The notes beneath the pieces were generated by a model that saw only the letters and a program-made list of their open reading frames with translations, made no database searches and had not been told where the DNA came from. 64,000 nt of DNA from JACKIC01 sp964392305 (GTDB taxonomy: Bacteria; Planctomycetota; UBA1135; UBA2386), in assembly GCA_964392305.1 (NCBI GenBank), contig CAYMPV010000020.1, forward strand, positions 42,051 to 106,050, read 5' to 3'. Below, in pieces: positions 47,765 to 54,613 of this stretch. The first letter of the stretch is position 1. Every line of letters starts with the position of its first letter. The translations under genes and the position numbers were made by a program.

Positions 47765-48839
47765 CGGCGAGCTCGTCCCGGCGTGGCTCGGCGACCGCGA
47801 CCGGCCGTGGCTGCGCGACCTGCTCGAACAGGCCGAGGCGTTCGTGGGCAGACCGCTCGCGGAATGGCACCAACAGGTGCAGCGCGGCGATCCCGATCCG
47901 CGCGCGGGACAGCGCCGGTTCGCGGCGGCGCATGTGCTGCACGTCTTGCTGCGGCAGTCGGCGCTCGCGCCGCGTCGGGCGGCGGCGCGCGCGGCGTTGT
48001 TCCGTCTCGCGGCGCGCGGTGTCGCTCGCGACCAGGCGCTCGCCGAGGTCGCGCACGACCACGGCATCACACCCGACGAACTGCTGAACACGCTCTACGA
48101 CGACCTGCCCGCACGACGTCGCATGCACTGGCCCGATCCACCGCCGGAGCCGACGCGCCTGGCACTCGCGGCCAATCTGGCGATGGTCACGGGCCTGCTG
48201 CAGCATGCGCGTTCGGCCACGCTCGACCTGCACGGCGCCAGCCGCACCGTGCTCAAGACCGCCTGGCTGCGCGGCCTGGTGCCCGGTGTGCGCGCCGATC
48301 CGTTCACCGTCACCACGCTGTCGTGGCGCATCGACGATCACGTCGGCACACCCGCCGATCTCACCGCGCTCGTGCCGCTGCTGCCGTGGACACGCCGCTA
48401 TCGCCTGCGCGCCCGCTGCGAACTGCCCAACGCACGCGGCGACCTGGTGCTGACGACCGGCGACCCGATCCTGCCCGGCGAGGAACCGCGTCGTTTCGAC
48501 AGCGACCTCGAACGGCGCTTCGCGTGCGACTTCCGCCGCCTGCTGCCGGACTGGGAGCTGGTGCGCGAACCAGCGCCGCTCACGCTCGCGCACGGCATGG
48601 CCTTCCCCGACTTCGAACTGCGCCCACCACACCGCGGCGCCCCGTGGCTGCTCGAACTCGCCGGACTGCGCGATCGCACCGCTCTCGCCGCCAAGCTCGA
48701 ACTGCTGCATCGATGCTCGCGTCTGATCTTGTGCCTGCCCGAACGCGAAGTGCCCGAAGCGGTGCGTGATCATCCGCGCGTCGTGCCGTTCTGCCGGCGA
48801 GTCGACGTCACCCGGGTGCGCGCGGCGATGACGAGCTGA
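47706..48839 (+). CDS. DUF790 (Bax1-type) nuclease
   Basis: 377 residues from GTG 47706 (a GTG at 47721 is also possible). DUF790 is the Bax1 family, found with XPB in archaea, where the pair forms a helicase-nuclease. N-terminal part: LPFTLADGELVPAWLG, the helical RRFAAAHVLHVLLRQ, and LDLHGASRTVLKT. A restriction-like nuclease core near the C-terminus has FPDFEL (Asp302), LLELAG (Glu317) and Lys330 (TALAAKLELL), the D-ExG-K arrangement seen in family members. The upstream gene supplies the XPB-like partner, so the nuclease may be used in repair or defence. Confidence 0.82.
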   Translation: MRTAGVIALPRTRLPFTLADGELVPAWLGDRDRPWLRDLLEQAEAFVGRPLAEWHQQVQRGDPDPRAGQRRFAAAHVLHVLLRQSALAPRRAAARAALFRLAARGVARDQALAEVAHDHGITPDELLNTLYDDLPARRRMHWPDPPPEPTRLALAANLAMVTGLLQHARSATLDLHGASRTVLKTAWLRGLVPGVRADPFTVTTLSWRIDDHVGTPADLTALVPLLPWTRRYRLRARCELPNARGDLVLTTGDPILPGEEPRRFDSDLERRFACDFRRLLPDWELVREPAPLTLAHGMAFPDFELRPPHRGAPWLLELAGLRDRTALAAKLELLHRCSRLILCLPEREVPEAVRDHPRVVPFCRRVDVTRVRAAMTS

Positions 48840-48841
48840 CT

Positions 48842-48979
48842 TCAGAGGCCGAACTCGTGGGGCGCGTCACCGACGCGGAGCTCGCGGTCGAAGGCGAAGG
48901 CCTGCACCCGGTGACCTGGGTGCTCGTCGAAGACGTACCGGATCCGCTCGGATCCAACCGTCCGAATCCCGCGCGGCAT
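48842..48979 (-). CDS. possible small protein divergent from arsR
   Basis: 45 residues: MPRGIRTVGSERIRYVFDEH, then a compact charged segment ending RVGDAPHEFGL. The amino-acid pattern (RIRYVFDEH, VQAFAFDRELRVG) is protein-like, and GGGGAAG lies nine bases before the ATG at 48979. No known family. It is divergent from arsR across the palindrome at 49001-49018, so it may be controlled by ArsR. It could also be the end of a lost gene. Confidence 0.4.
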   Translation of the reverse strand: MPRGIRTVGSERIRYVFDEHPGHRVQAFAFDRELRVGDAPHEFGL

Positions 48980-49000
48980 TCGCAGTCTTCCCCAGTGTTC

Positions 49001-49018
49001 AGCATTTCGCGAAATGCT
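49001..49018. promoter_or_regulatory. perfect 18-bp palindrome, probable ArsR operator
   Basis: AGCATTTCGCGAAATGCT is an exact palindrome 14 bases before the arsR GTG. The ArsR/SmtB family binds AT-rich inverted repeats of this size around its own promoter. It also sits 22 bases before the divergent small ORF. Confidence 0.65.
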
Positions 49019-49032
49019 AAGTCTGGATCAAG

Positions 49033-49344
49033 GTGCCAGTCTCTGTGACCATCGACCCTGTCCGCGTCTTCCGAGCGCTCGGCCATGAGACCCGTCTGCT
49101 GATCACGAAGGCGCTCGGCGAACGTGAACGCTGCGTCAACGACCTGCGTGAGTTGGCGGGAAGCTCCTGGAGCACCGTGTCACAGCACCTCGCGGTGCTG
49201 AAGAACGCCGGCATCGTGGACTGCACCAAACAAGGCAACCAGGTGATCTACCGCCTCGCGCTGCCCTGCGTGGCAACGTTCACGCAATGCCTCACGGCCG
49301 CCACCGCTGGCCAACGGGTCGAAGTGCGCACCTGCTGCAACTGA
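49033..49344 (+). CDS. arsR: ArsR-family metalloregulator
   Basis: 103 residues (GTG at 49033; a GTG at 49045 is possible). Winged helix with FRALGHETRLLITKALGE, recognition segment SWSTVSQHLAVLKNAGIV and wing QGNQVIYRL. C-terminal cysteines (LPCVATFTQC, VRTCC) could bind As(III) or organoarsenicals. First gene of an operon with a permease, a small disulfide protein, ArsF and ArsG. Its operator is the palindrome at 49001-49018. Confidence 0.93.
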   Translation: MPVSVTIDPVRVFRALGHETRLLITKALGERERCVNDLRELAGSSWSTVSQHLAVLKNAGIVDCTKQGNQVIYRLALPCVATFTQCLTAATAGQRVEVRTCCN

Positions 49345-49358
49345 GAGGAGATCCATCG

Positions 49359-50669
49359 ATGAGCCCCGAGGCGAAGCGCGAATGGAAGCGGCTACTGCTG
49401 TTCGTGGCGGTGTTCGCCGGCCTCTACTTCCTGCCCGTCGGGTCGCCGCGATTCGAAAGCGCCGTCGACGAGTCCCTGCATCTGGCGCACGACTACGCAC
49501 GAGAACACGTCGTCCTGTGCCTGCTGCCCGCGTTCTGGATCGCCGGCGCGATCGCGGCGTTCGTGTCGCAGGCAGCCGTGATCCGCTACCTGGGCCCCAA
49601 AGCGAACCACACGGTCGCCTACGGCGTCGCGTCGGTCTCGGGAACGATCCTCGCCGTCTGCTCCTGCACCGTGCTGCCGCTGTTCGCCGGCATCTACCGC
49701 ATGGGCGCCGGCCTCGGACCCGCCAGCGCGTTCCTGTACTCGGGGCCCGCGATCAACGTGTTGGCGATCGTGCTCACGGCGAAGATCCTCGGCCTCGAAC
49801 TCGGCCTCGCGCGCGCGGTCGCCGCGGTGCTGTTCAGCATCGTGCTCGGCCTGCTGATGGCGTGGATCTTCCGTCGTGAGCAGCAGGAACGGACCGCGCA
49901 GATGGCGGACGTACCGGTGCCTGCGGCAACCAGGCCACTGTGGCAGACGGCCTCGTTCTTCGCCTCGATGGTCGCGGTGCTGGTGTTCGCCAACTGGGCC
50001 AACCCCAAGCAGCAAGACGGCTTTTTCGCCGCAGTCTTCGCCGTCAAATGGCCGCTGACCGCCGCGTTCGGGCTCGCGTTCGCCGCGATGGCGTGGCGTT
50101 GGATCGGCCTGCCCGGCAACCGCGTCCTGACGTCGGTCATTGCCGTCGGTGCGACCGCGCTCGCCTTCCCGAGCGCCCCCGAGCTCGCGATGCTGGTCGC
50201 CGTCGGCGGGCTTGCTGTCAGCACCGGCGGCCAGGGTGGCGAAGCCGGCGAGTGGTTCGATCAGACCTGGAGTTACGCGAAGTTGATCTTCCCGCTGCTG
50301 ATCGGCGGTGTGCTCGCTGCGGGCTTCCTGTTGGGCCGCCCCGGTCACGAGGCCCTGATCCCGAACGAGTGGATCGCATCAGCCGTCGGCGGCAACTCGC
50401 TGCTCGCGACCCTGCTCGCCTCGCTCGCCGCGGCGCTGATGTACTTCGCGACCTTGACCGAGGTGCCGATCCTGCAGGGCCTGCTCGGCAGCGGCATGGG
50501 CAAGGGCCCCGCGCTGGCGCTGCTGCTCGCCGGACCGGCGCTGAGCCTGCCGAGCATGCTCGTCTTGTCCTCGATCCTCGGCTGGAAGAAGACCCTCACA
50601 TTCGCCCTGCTCGTGGTCCTGTTGGCCACCGCCACCGGCTGGGTGTTCGGCATGGTGGCCACCTCTTGA
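49359..50669 (+). CDS. permease of the ArsP/DUF318 family
   Basis: 436 residues from ATG 49359, with GAGAGGAG upstream; the longer frame adds an unconserved tail. About ten membrane helices. The signature AVCSCTVLPLFAGIYRMGAG contains the CxC motif typical of this family, and SGPAINVLAIVLTAKILG follows. ArsP-type permeases export trivalent organoarsenicals; DUF318 permeases more broadly move small metal or metalloid species. Its position after arsR and before the arsE-F-G genes supports an organoarsenical role. Confidence 0.88.
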   Translation: MSPEAKREWKRLLLFVAVFAGLYFLPVGSPRFESAVDESLHLAHDYAREHVVLCLLPAFWIAGAIAAFVSQAAVIRYLGPKANHTVAYGVASVSGTILAVCSCTVLPLFAGIYRMGAGLGPASAFLYSGPAINVLAIVLTAKILGLELGLARAVAAVLFSIVLGLLMAWIFRREQQERTAQMADVPVPAATRPLWQTASFFASMVAVLVFANWANPKQQDGFFAAVFAVKWPLTAAFGLAFAAMAWRWIGLPGNRVLTSVIAVGATALAFPSAPELAMLVAVGGLAVSTGGQGGEAGEWFDQTWSYAKLIFPLLIGGVLAAGFLLGRPGHEALIPNEWIASAVGGNSLLATLLASLAAALMYFATLTEVPILQGLLGSGMGKGPALALLLAGPALSLPSMLVLSSILGWKKTLTFALLVVLLATATGWVFGMVATS

Positions 50670-50679
50670 GAACCGAACC

Positions 50680-50919
50680 ATGCACAAGATCCAGATCCTG
50701 GGCACCGGCTGCGCCAAGTGCGAGAGCCTCACCAAGGCGGCCGTCGCCGCCGCCGATCAACTCGGCCTGAAATACGAACTCGAGAAGGTCACCGACTTCC
50801 TGAAGTTCGCCGACTTCGGGGTGATGGTCACTCCCGCTCTCGTCGTCGACGGCAAGGTGCTCGCCGCCGGCAAGGTGCCGAAACACGACGAACTCGTCAG
50901 CCTGTTGGGCAAGAACTAG
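50680..50919 (+). CDS. small redox-active disulfide protein (ArsE-like)
   Basis: 79 residues with a thioredoxin-like fold of the redox-active disulfide protein 2 family: IQILGTGCAKCESLTKAAVA with CxxC Cys11/Cys14 and a cis-Pro (VTPAL). Starts 10 bases after the permease. In arsEFG operons the small disulfide protein is thought to work with ArsF in reducing nitroaromatic arsenicals; I assign ArsE-like by context. Confidence 0.88.
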   Translation: MHKIQILGTGCAKCESLTKAAVAAADQLGLKYELEKVTDFLKFADFGVMVTPALVVDGKVLAAGKVPKHDELVSLLGKN

Positions 50920-50931
50920 AGGAGAGCGAAC

Positions 50932-51405
50932 GTGAACGCCAAGTTCCTGATGCGCTGGATACTGCTCGCGATCGTGGTGGGCAGTGTCGTGTTCTACGTG
51001 GTGCAGCAGTCCGCGACCCGGGTCGGACAGACGAACGCGACACCGTCCCCGTCACCAGCCGCAACCGCAGCCGCAGTGGTGGTCACCTACTTCACCACGG
51101 ATGTGCGCTGCGAATCCTGCCGCAAGATCGAGGCGCTGAGTCGGCAGGCGATCGAAGAGGGGTTCCCACAGGAGCTGGCCAGCGGCGCCGTCGTCTTCCG
51201 TGTGTTGAACACCGATCGTCAGGAGAACAAGCACTTCGTCGTCGACTACGAGATCGCCAACAAGACGGTGATCGTCAGCCATCAGGTCGACGGTCGCGAG
51301 ACCGAGTGGGTCAACCGGCAGGACGTCTGGTTGCTGCTCGACGAACCCGATGAGTTCTTGAGCTACGTGCGCGAACCCGTGAAACGCTACCTGGGCAAGA
51401 GCTGA
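50932..51405 (+). CDS. arsF: ArsF-like membrane-anchored reductase subunit
   Basis: 157 residues with one N-terminal membrane anchor (LMRWILLAIVVGSVVFYVV), a Ser/Pro/Ala linker, then a thioredoxin-like domain with VVVTYFTTDVRCESCRKIEA (CxxC, Cys60/Cys63) typical of ArsF. The family is described as part of a nitroreductase for nitrophenyl arsenicals. ATG 50932 (as GTG/ATG choice: GTG at the annotated first base, GGAG upstream). Located 12 bases after the ArsE-like gene and 4 before arsG. Confidence 0.88.
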   Translation: MNAKFLMRWILLAIVVGSVVFYVVQQSATRVGQTNATPSPSPAATAAAVVVTYFTTDVRCESCRKIEALSRQAIEEGFPQELASGAVVFRVLNTDRQENKHFVVDYEIANKTVIVSHQVDGRETEWVNRQDVWLLLDEPDEFLSYVREPVKRYLGKS

Positions 51406-51409
51406 GCGC

Positions 51410-52105
51410 ATGGACGGCATCCTGGCAGTGACCGGCAGCGGTCTGGCACTGGGTCTGCTCACCTCGGTGAGCCCGTGTCCGCTGGCGACCAACCTGGCAG
51501 CGACCGTGTGGTTGACCCGCCACGCGGCGTCGCGGCGCCGCGCGCTGCTCGGTGCGATCGCCTACACCGGCGGACGCGTGACCGCCTACGCGGCGATCGC
51601 AGCACTCCTGATCGTCGGTTCACTCGGCGCCCCGGCGGTATCCCGCGCGCTGCAGCAGTGGTTGCCGCCGTTCGTGGGCCCGCTGCTGGTGTTGACCGCA
51701 ATGGTCCTGCTCGAACTGCTGCCGCTGCCGTGGGTGAGCAACGGCATGAGCCAAGGCACCGCCGAACGCCTCGCGAAGTGCGGCGTGGCCGGCGAGTTCC
51801 TGCTCGGTGTCGTGTTCGCGCTGACCTTCTGTCCGACCTCGGCAGCGCTGTTCTTCGGCAGCCTGCTACCACAGGCGCTGGCCGGTCCGACGGCCGCCCC
51901 GCCGGTCATCGCCTACGGCATCGGCACCGCGATCCCCATCGGCGTCTTCGCCGTGGCCGTCGCCGTCGGCGCGGGCTTCGCCACCAGTTTCGGGGCGAGC
52001 ATCGTGCGCTGGCAGCCGCGCATCCTCGCGGTGTCGGGGGCTGCATTGCTGCTCATCGGGCTGTACCTCATCGCCCGCGACACGCTGCGGATCCTGCCCA
52101 GCTGA
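51410..52105 (+). CDS. arsG: ArsG-family aromatic arsenical efflux permease
   Basis: 231 residues with about six membrane helices. The opening GLALGLLTSVSPCPLATNLA with its SPCP motif is characteristic of ArsG; a second Cys-Pro (ALTFCPTSAALFFGSLLP) occurs in the second half, giving a two-repeat architecture like DsbD/CcdA. The family exports reduced aromatic arsenicals. Last gene of the ars operon, convergent with the glycine-rich gene (66-base gap). Confidence 0.88.
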   Translation: MDGILAVTGSGLALGLLTSVSPCPLATNLAATVWLTRHAASRRRALLGAIAYTGGRVTAYAAIAALLIVGSLGAPAVSRALQQWLPPFVGPLLVLTAMVLLELLPLPWVSNGMSQGTAERLAKCGVAGEFLLGVVFALTFCPTSAALFFGSLLPQALAGPTAAPPVIAYGIGTAIPIGVFAVAVAVGAGFATSFGASIVRWQPRILAVSGAALLLIGLYLIARDTLRILPS

Positions 52106-52171
52106 CAACCGTGGAGTCCCGCAGGTCTCGCCAAGGCCATTCCCGCGTCGCAGCTTCGCGGGCGACCCACC

Positions 52172-53659
52172 TCAGAACAGCGGCATCAGGATCGGCGCCG
52201 GGCGCATGTCGCCATCGGTGCGCCCCGTCGGCAGCGGCACACCGAAGTCGTCGACGCGCACACCCTGCGCGTTCGGGAAACCGCGCCAGCCGAGGAAACG
52301 CTGCTTCTCGGCGCCCATCAACAGATTGCCGTTGCGCACCAGCAGGATGCCATCGTCGAGGTGCGTGTTGGTGCCGTCGGCGTTGTTGCCGAACGGCGTC
52401 AGCAGCTGGATCACGCCCATGCCGCCGAAGCCGCCGAGCGGCGCGCTGTCGTAGTTGCTGCCGAACGTGGGCGGGTTGGGCTGACCGTTCACCGGGTACT
52501 TGCGCTGCACGACCGGGGCGCCGAACGAACCCGTTCGGCAGACACCGCCGTCGGCGGACAGCACGAAGTCGTAGTCGTTGTTCGCGTAGGTCTCGCCCTT
52601 GACGAAGAGACCGATCGCCGTCGCGCTCGCGAGCACGAGCATGCCGCCCGAACCACCGCCGCCGCCGCCGCCCTTGTTGCACGAGCCGGCCTGTTCACCG
52701 CCGCCGCCGTTGCCGCCGTTCGCGGTGATGCGTCCCGTCGGGCCGACCACGATCGGGCCCTGCGCGGCGACGATCACGCAGCCGCCACCACCACCGCCGC
52801 CACCGCCCGATTGGTCGTTCGCGAACTGTGGATCGACGAGCGAGCAGCTGACGTTGAACGACATGTCACCGCCGCCGCCGCCGCCCTGACCACCCTGGAA
52901 GAACAGCAATTCGCCGCGGATCGCCTGGCCGAGATGCACGTTGACCGCGGTGCCGAGGAAGTCGTTGTCGGCGCGGCCGTCGACGAACGGCGTCAACCCT
53001 GCGCTGCCGCCGAGCAGGAAGCGGTTGGCCGATCCCGACACACCCAGACCGCCCTGCCCGCCGATGCCGAGCTGCTGCTGGAACCCCGTGCCGCCGGCGC
53101 TCACCGTCAGGTAGAACGGATCGCCGACCGTGGCGAACGCGCCGCCGCCGCCGCCCGAACCGCGCTCGAGTCCCGCGAGGCAGGCGATGCGTCCGCCGCC
53201 GCCGCCGACCGGCATGCCGAACGCATCACGCCCCACCCCGCCGAACAGGTCCCGCTGCGTGCTGCTCGGCGTGCCGTCGCCGCCGCGCCCGCCGCCGGGA
53301 CCGCCGAGGCCACCGGCAACGGGGAAGTTGGCGGTGTTCAACGTCATCACCATCGCGCCGTCGAAGCCGTCGGCGCACAACTCGCCGTCGACGCGGAAGT
53401 GCCCGGTGACGATCCAGATCATCGGATTGGGCCCGACGCCGCGAACGCGCACACCCTGCGGGATGTCGACGTTGCGGAACTGGAAGATGCCGCCCGTGAC
53501 GTTGAGCACAGGTCCTTGGACCGTCTGCACCTGCGTGAAGCCCGTGTCGAGCACGACCTCGGCCGCGGTCGGCCTGAAGTCGAACTGGGCCCGCACGGCA
53601 GCTGCGAGCAGAAGGGACGTGGACGTGAAGAGAACGGTGCGGATCGGGGCGTTCGCCAT
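52172..53659 (-). CDS. glycine-rich secreted protein
   Basis: 495 residues from ATG 53659 with signal peptide (AAAVRA before QFDF). The N-terminal ~100 residues are beta-rich (VLNVTGGIFQFRNVDIPQGV). Then several poly-Gly blocks (GGLGGPGGGRGGDG, SGGGGGAFA, GGQGGGGGG, GGGGGGGSGGM) alternate with beta-strand phrases such as VIVAAQGPIVVGPTGRITAN, so the middle looks like a right-handed beta-helix with Gly turns. Cys residues are scattered. Function unknown, probably extracellular matrix or surface. A pyrimidine-rich triple repeat precedes the ATG. Confidence 0.78.
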   Translation of the reverse strand: MANAPIRTVLFTSTSLLLAAAVRAQFDFRPTAAEVVLDTGFTQVQTVQGPVLNVTGGIFQFRNVDIPQGVRVRGVGPNPMIWIVTGHFRVDGELCADGFDGAMVMTLNTANFPVAGGLGGPGGGRGGDGTPSSTQRDLFGGVGRDAFGMPVGGGGGRIACLAGLERGSGGGGGAFATVGDPFYLTVSAGGTGFQQQLGIGGQGGLGVSGSANRFLLGGSAGLTPFVDGRADNDFLGTAVNVHLGQAIRGELLFFQGGQGGGGGGDMSFNVSCSLVDPQFANDQSGGGGGGGGGCVIVAAQGPIVVGPTGRITANGGNGGGGEQAGSCNKGGGGGGGSGGMLVLASATAIGLFVKGETYANNDYDFVLSADGGVCRTGSFGAPVVQRKYPVNGQPNPPTFGSNYDSAPLGGFGGMGVIQLLTPFGNNADGTNTHLDDGILLVRNGNLLMGAEKQRFLGWRGFPNAQGVRVDDFGVPLPTGRTDGDMRPAPILMPLF

Positions 53660-53666
53660 GGCGTGG

Positions 53667-53712
53667 CCTGGGAGGACGGAGACCTGGGGAGAACGGGAAC
53701 CTGGGAAGGACG
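53667..53712 (-). repeat. three imperfect 16-17 bp leader repeats
   Basis: CCTGGG blocks begin at 53667, 53683 and 53700, each followed by a purine-rich GGACGG-like segment. On the coding (minus) strand this gives a CCCAGG repeat just upstream of the glycine-rich gene start. Confidence 0.6.
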
Positions 53713-53851
53713 GGGGTGTGCTTAGCCCGCGGATGCGCCGGCGTAACCGTGGCGTTGGCAGGAGAGGTCGCGACGACGCCGGCCGCACGGCCGGACAGGT
53801 TCGATCGTCGGCGATCGGGCAAGGCGGCGCTCTCGGGTCGGGGACCGCGCC

Positions 53852-54613
53852 TCAACCGAAGGGCTCCGCAGGCTCGGCGGCGCGCATGCGGTAGCCGATG
53901 CCCGGTTCGGTCAACAGGAGGCTGGGCTGGGCCGGCTCGGGCTCGAGCTTCTGACGCAGTTGCCCCATGTACACCCGCAGGTACGCGACGTCGCCTTCGT
54001 GGTGCGGTCCCCAGATCTCGCGCAACAGCCACGAGTGCGTCAGCACCTTCCCGTTGTGGCGCGCGAGAGCCAGCAGCAGCCGGTACTCCGTGGGCGTGAG
54101 ACGCACCTCTTGCCGTGCTCCCGCGACGGTGCGCGTCACGACGCGGCGCGAGGCGTCGAGACTCCAGGCATCACCGTCGTCGGCTCGCCACTGCCACACA
54201 GGCTCTGACGTCCCGCTCGCCGCGAGTTCCGCGTGACGCCAGGCCACCCGCAACCGGGCAAGCAGCTCCGGCACTCCGAACGGCTTGGTCAGGTAGTCGT
54301 CCGCGCCCGCGTCGAGAGCCTTCACCTTGTCTGCTTCCTGCCCGCGAGCGGACAGGACGACGATCGGCACGTTCGACCAACCGCGAAGCTCGCGCACGAG
54401 CTCCACACCATCACCGTCGGGCAGGCCGAGATCGAGCAGGATCATCTCCGGTGGCTTCGTCAGGCATTGCGCCCGCGCTTCCGCCAGCGTGCTCGCTTCG
54501 ACCACCTCGTAGCCGTGCGGGCCCAGCACCGAACGCAGGAAACGGCGGATCGGCACCTCGTCGTCGACCACGAGGACCCGCACGTTCTGGTTTCGGTCGT
54601 CCTGGTCAGCCAT
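53852..54613 (-). CDS. kdpE: response regulator KdpE
   Basis: 253 residues from ATG 54613, which overlaps the end of kdpD by 8 bases; the longer frame is not conserved. Receiver domain with Asp17/Asp18, phospho-acceptor Asp61 (LLDLGLPDGDG) and LTKPF; OmpR-type winged helix (LTPTEYRLLLALARHNGKVL, VAYLRVYMGQLRQKLE). It receives phosphate from KdpD and activates kdp when potassium is limiting or osmolarity is high. A probable binding site is the direct repeat at 62789-62806. Confidence 0.95.
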   Translation of the reverse strand: MADQDDRNQNVRVLVVDDEVPIRRFLRSVLGPHGYEVVEASTLAEARAQCLTKPPEMILLDLGLPDGDGVELVRELRGWSNVPIVVLSARGQEADKVKALDAGADDYLTKPFGVPELLARLRVAWRHAELAASGTSEPVWQWRADDGDAWSLDASRRVVTRTVAGARQEVRLTPTEYRLLLALARHNGKVLTHSWLLREIWGPHHEGDVAYLRVYMGQLRQKLEPEPAQPSLLLTEPGIGYRMRAAEPAEPFG

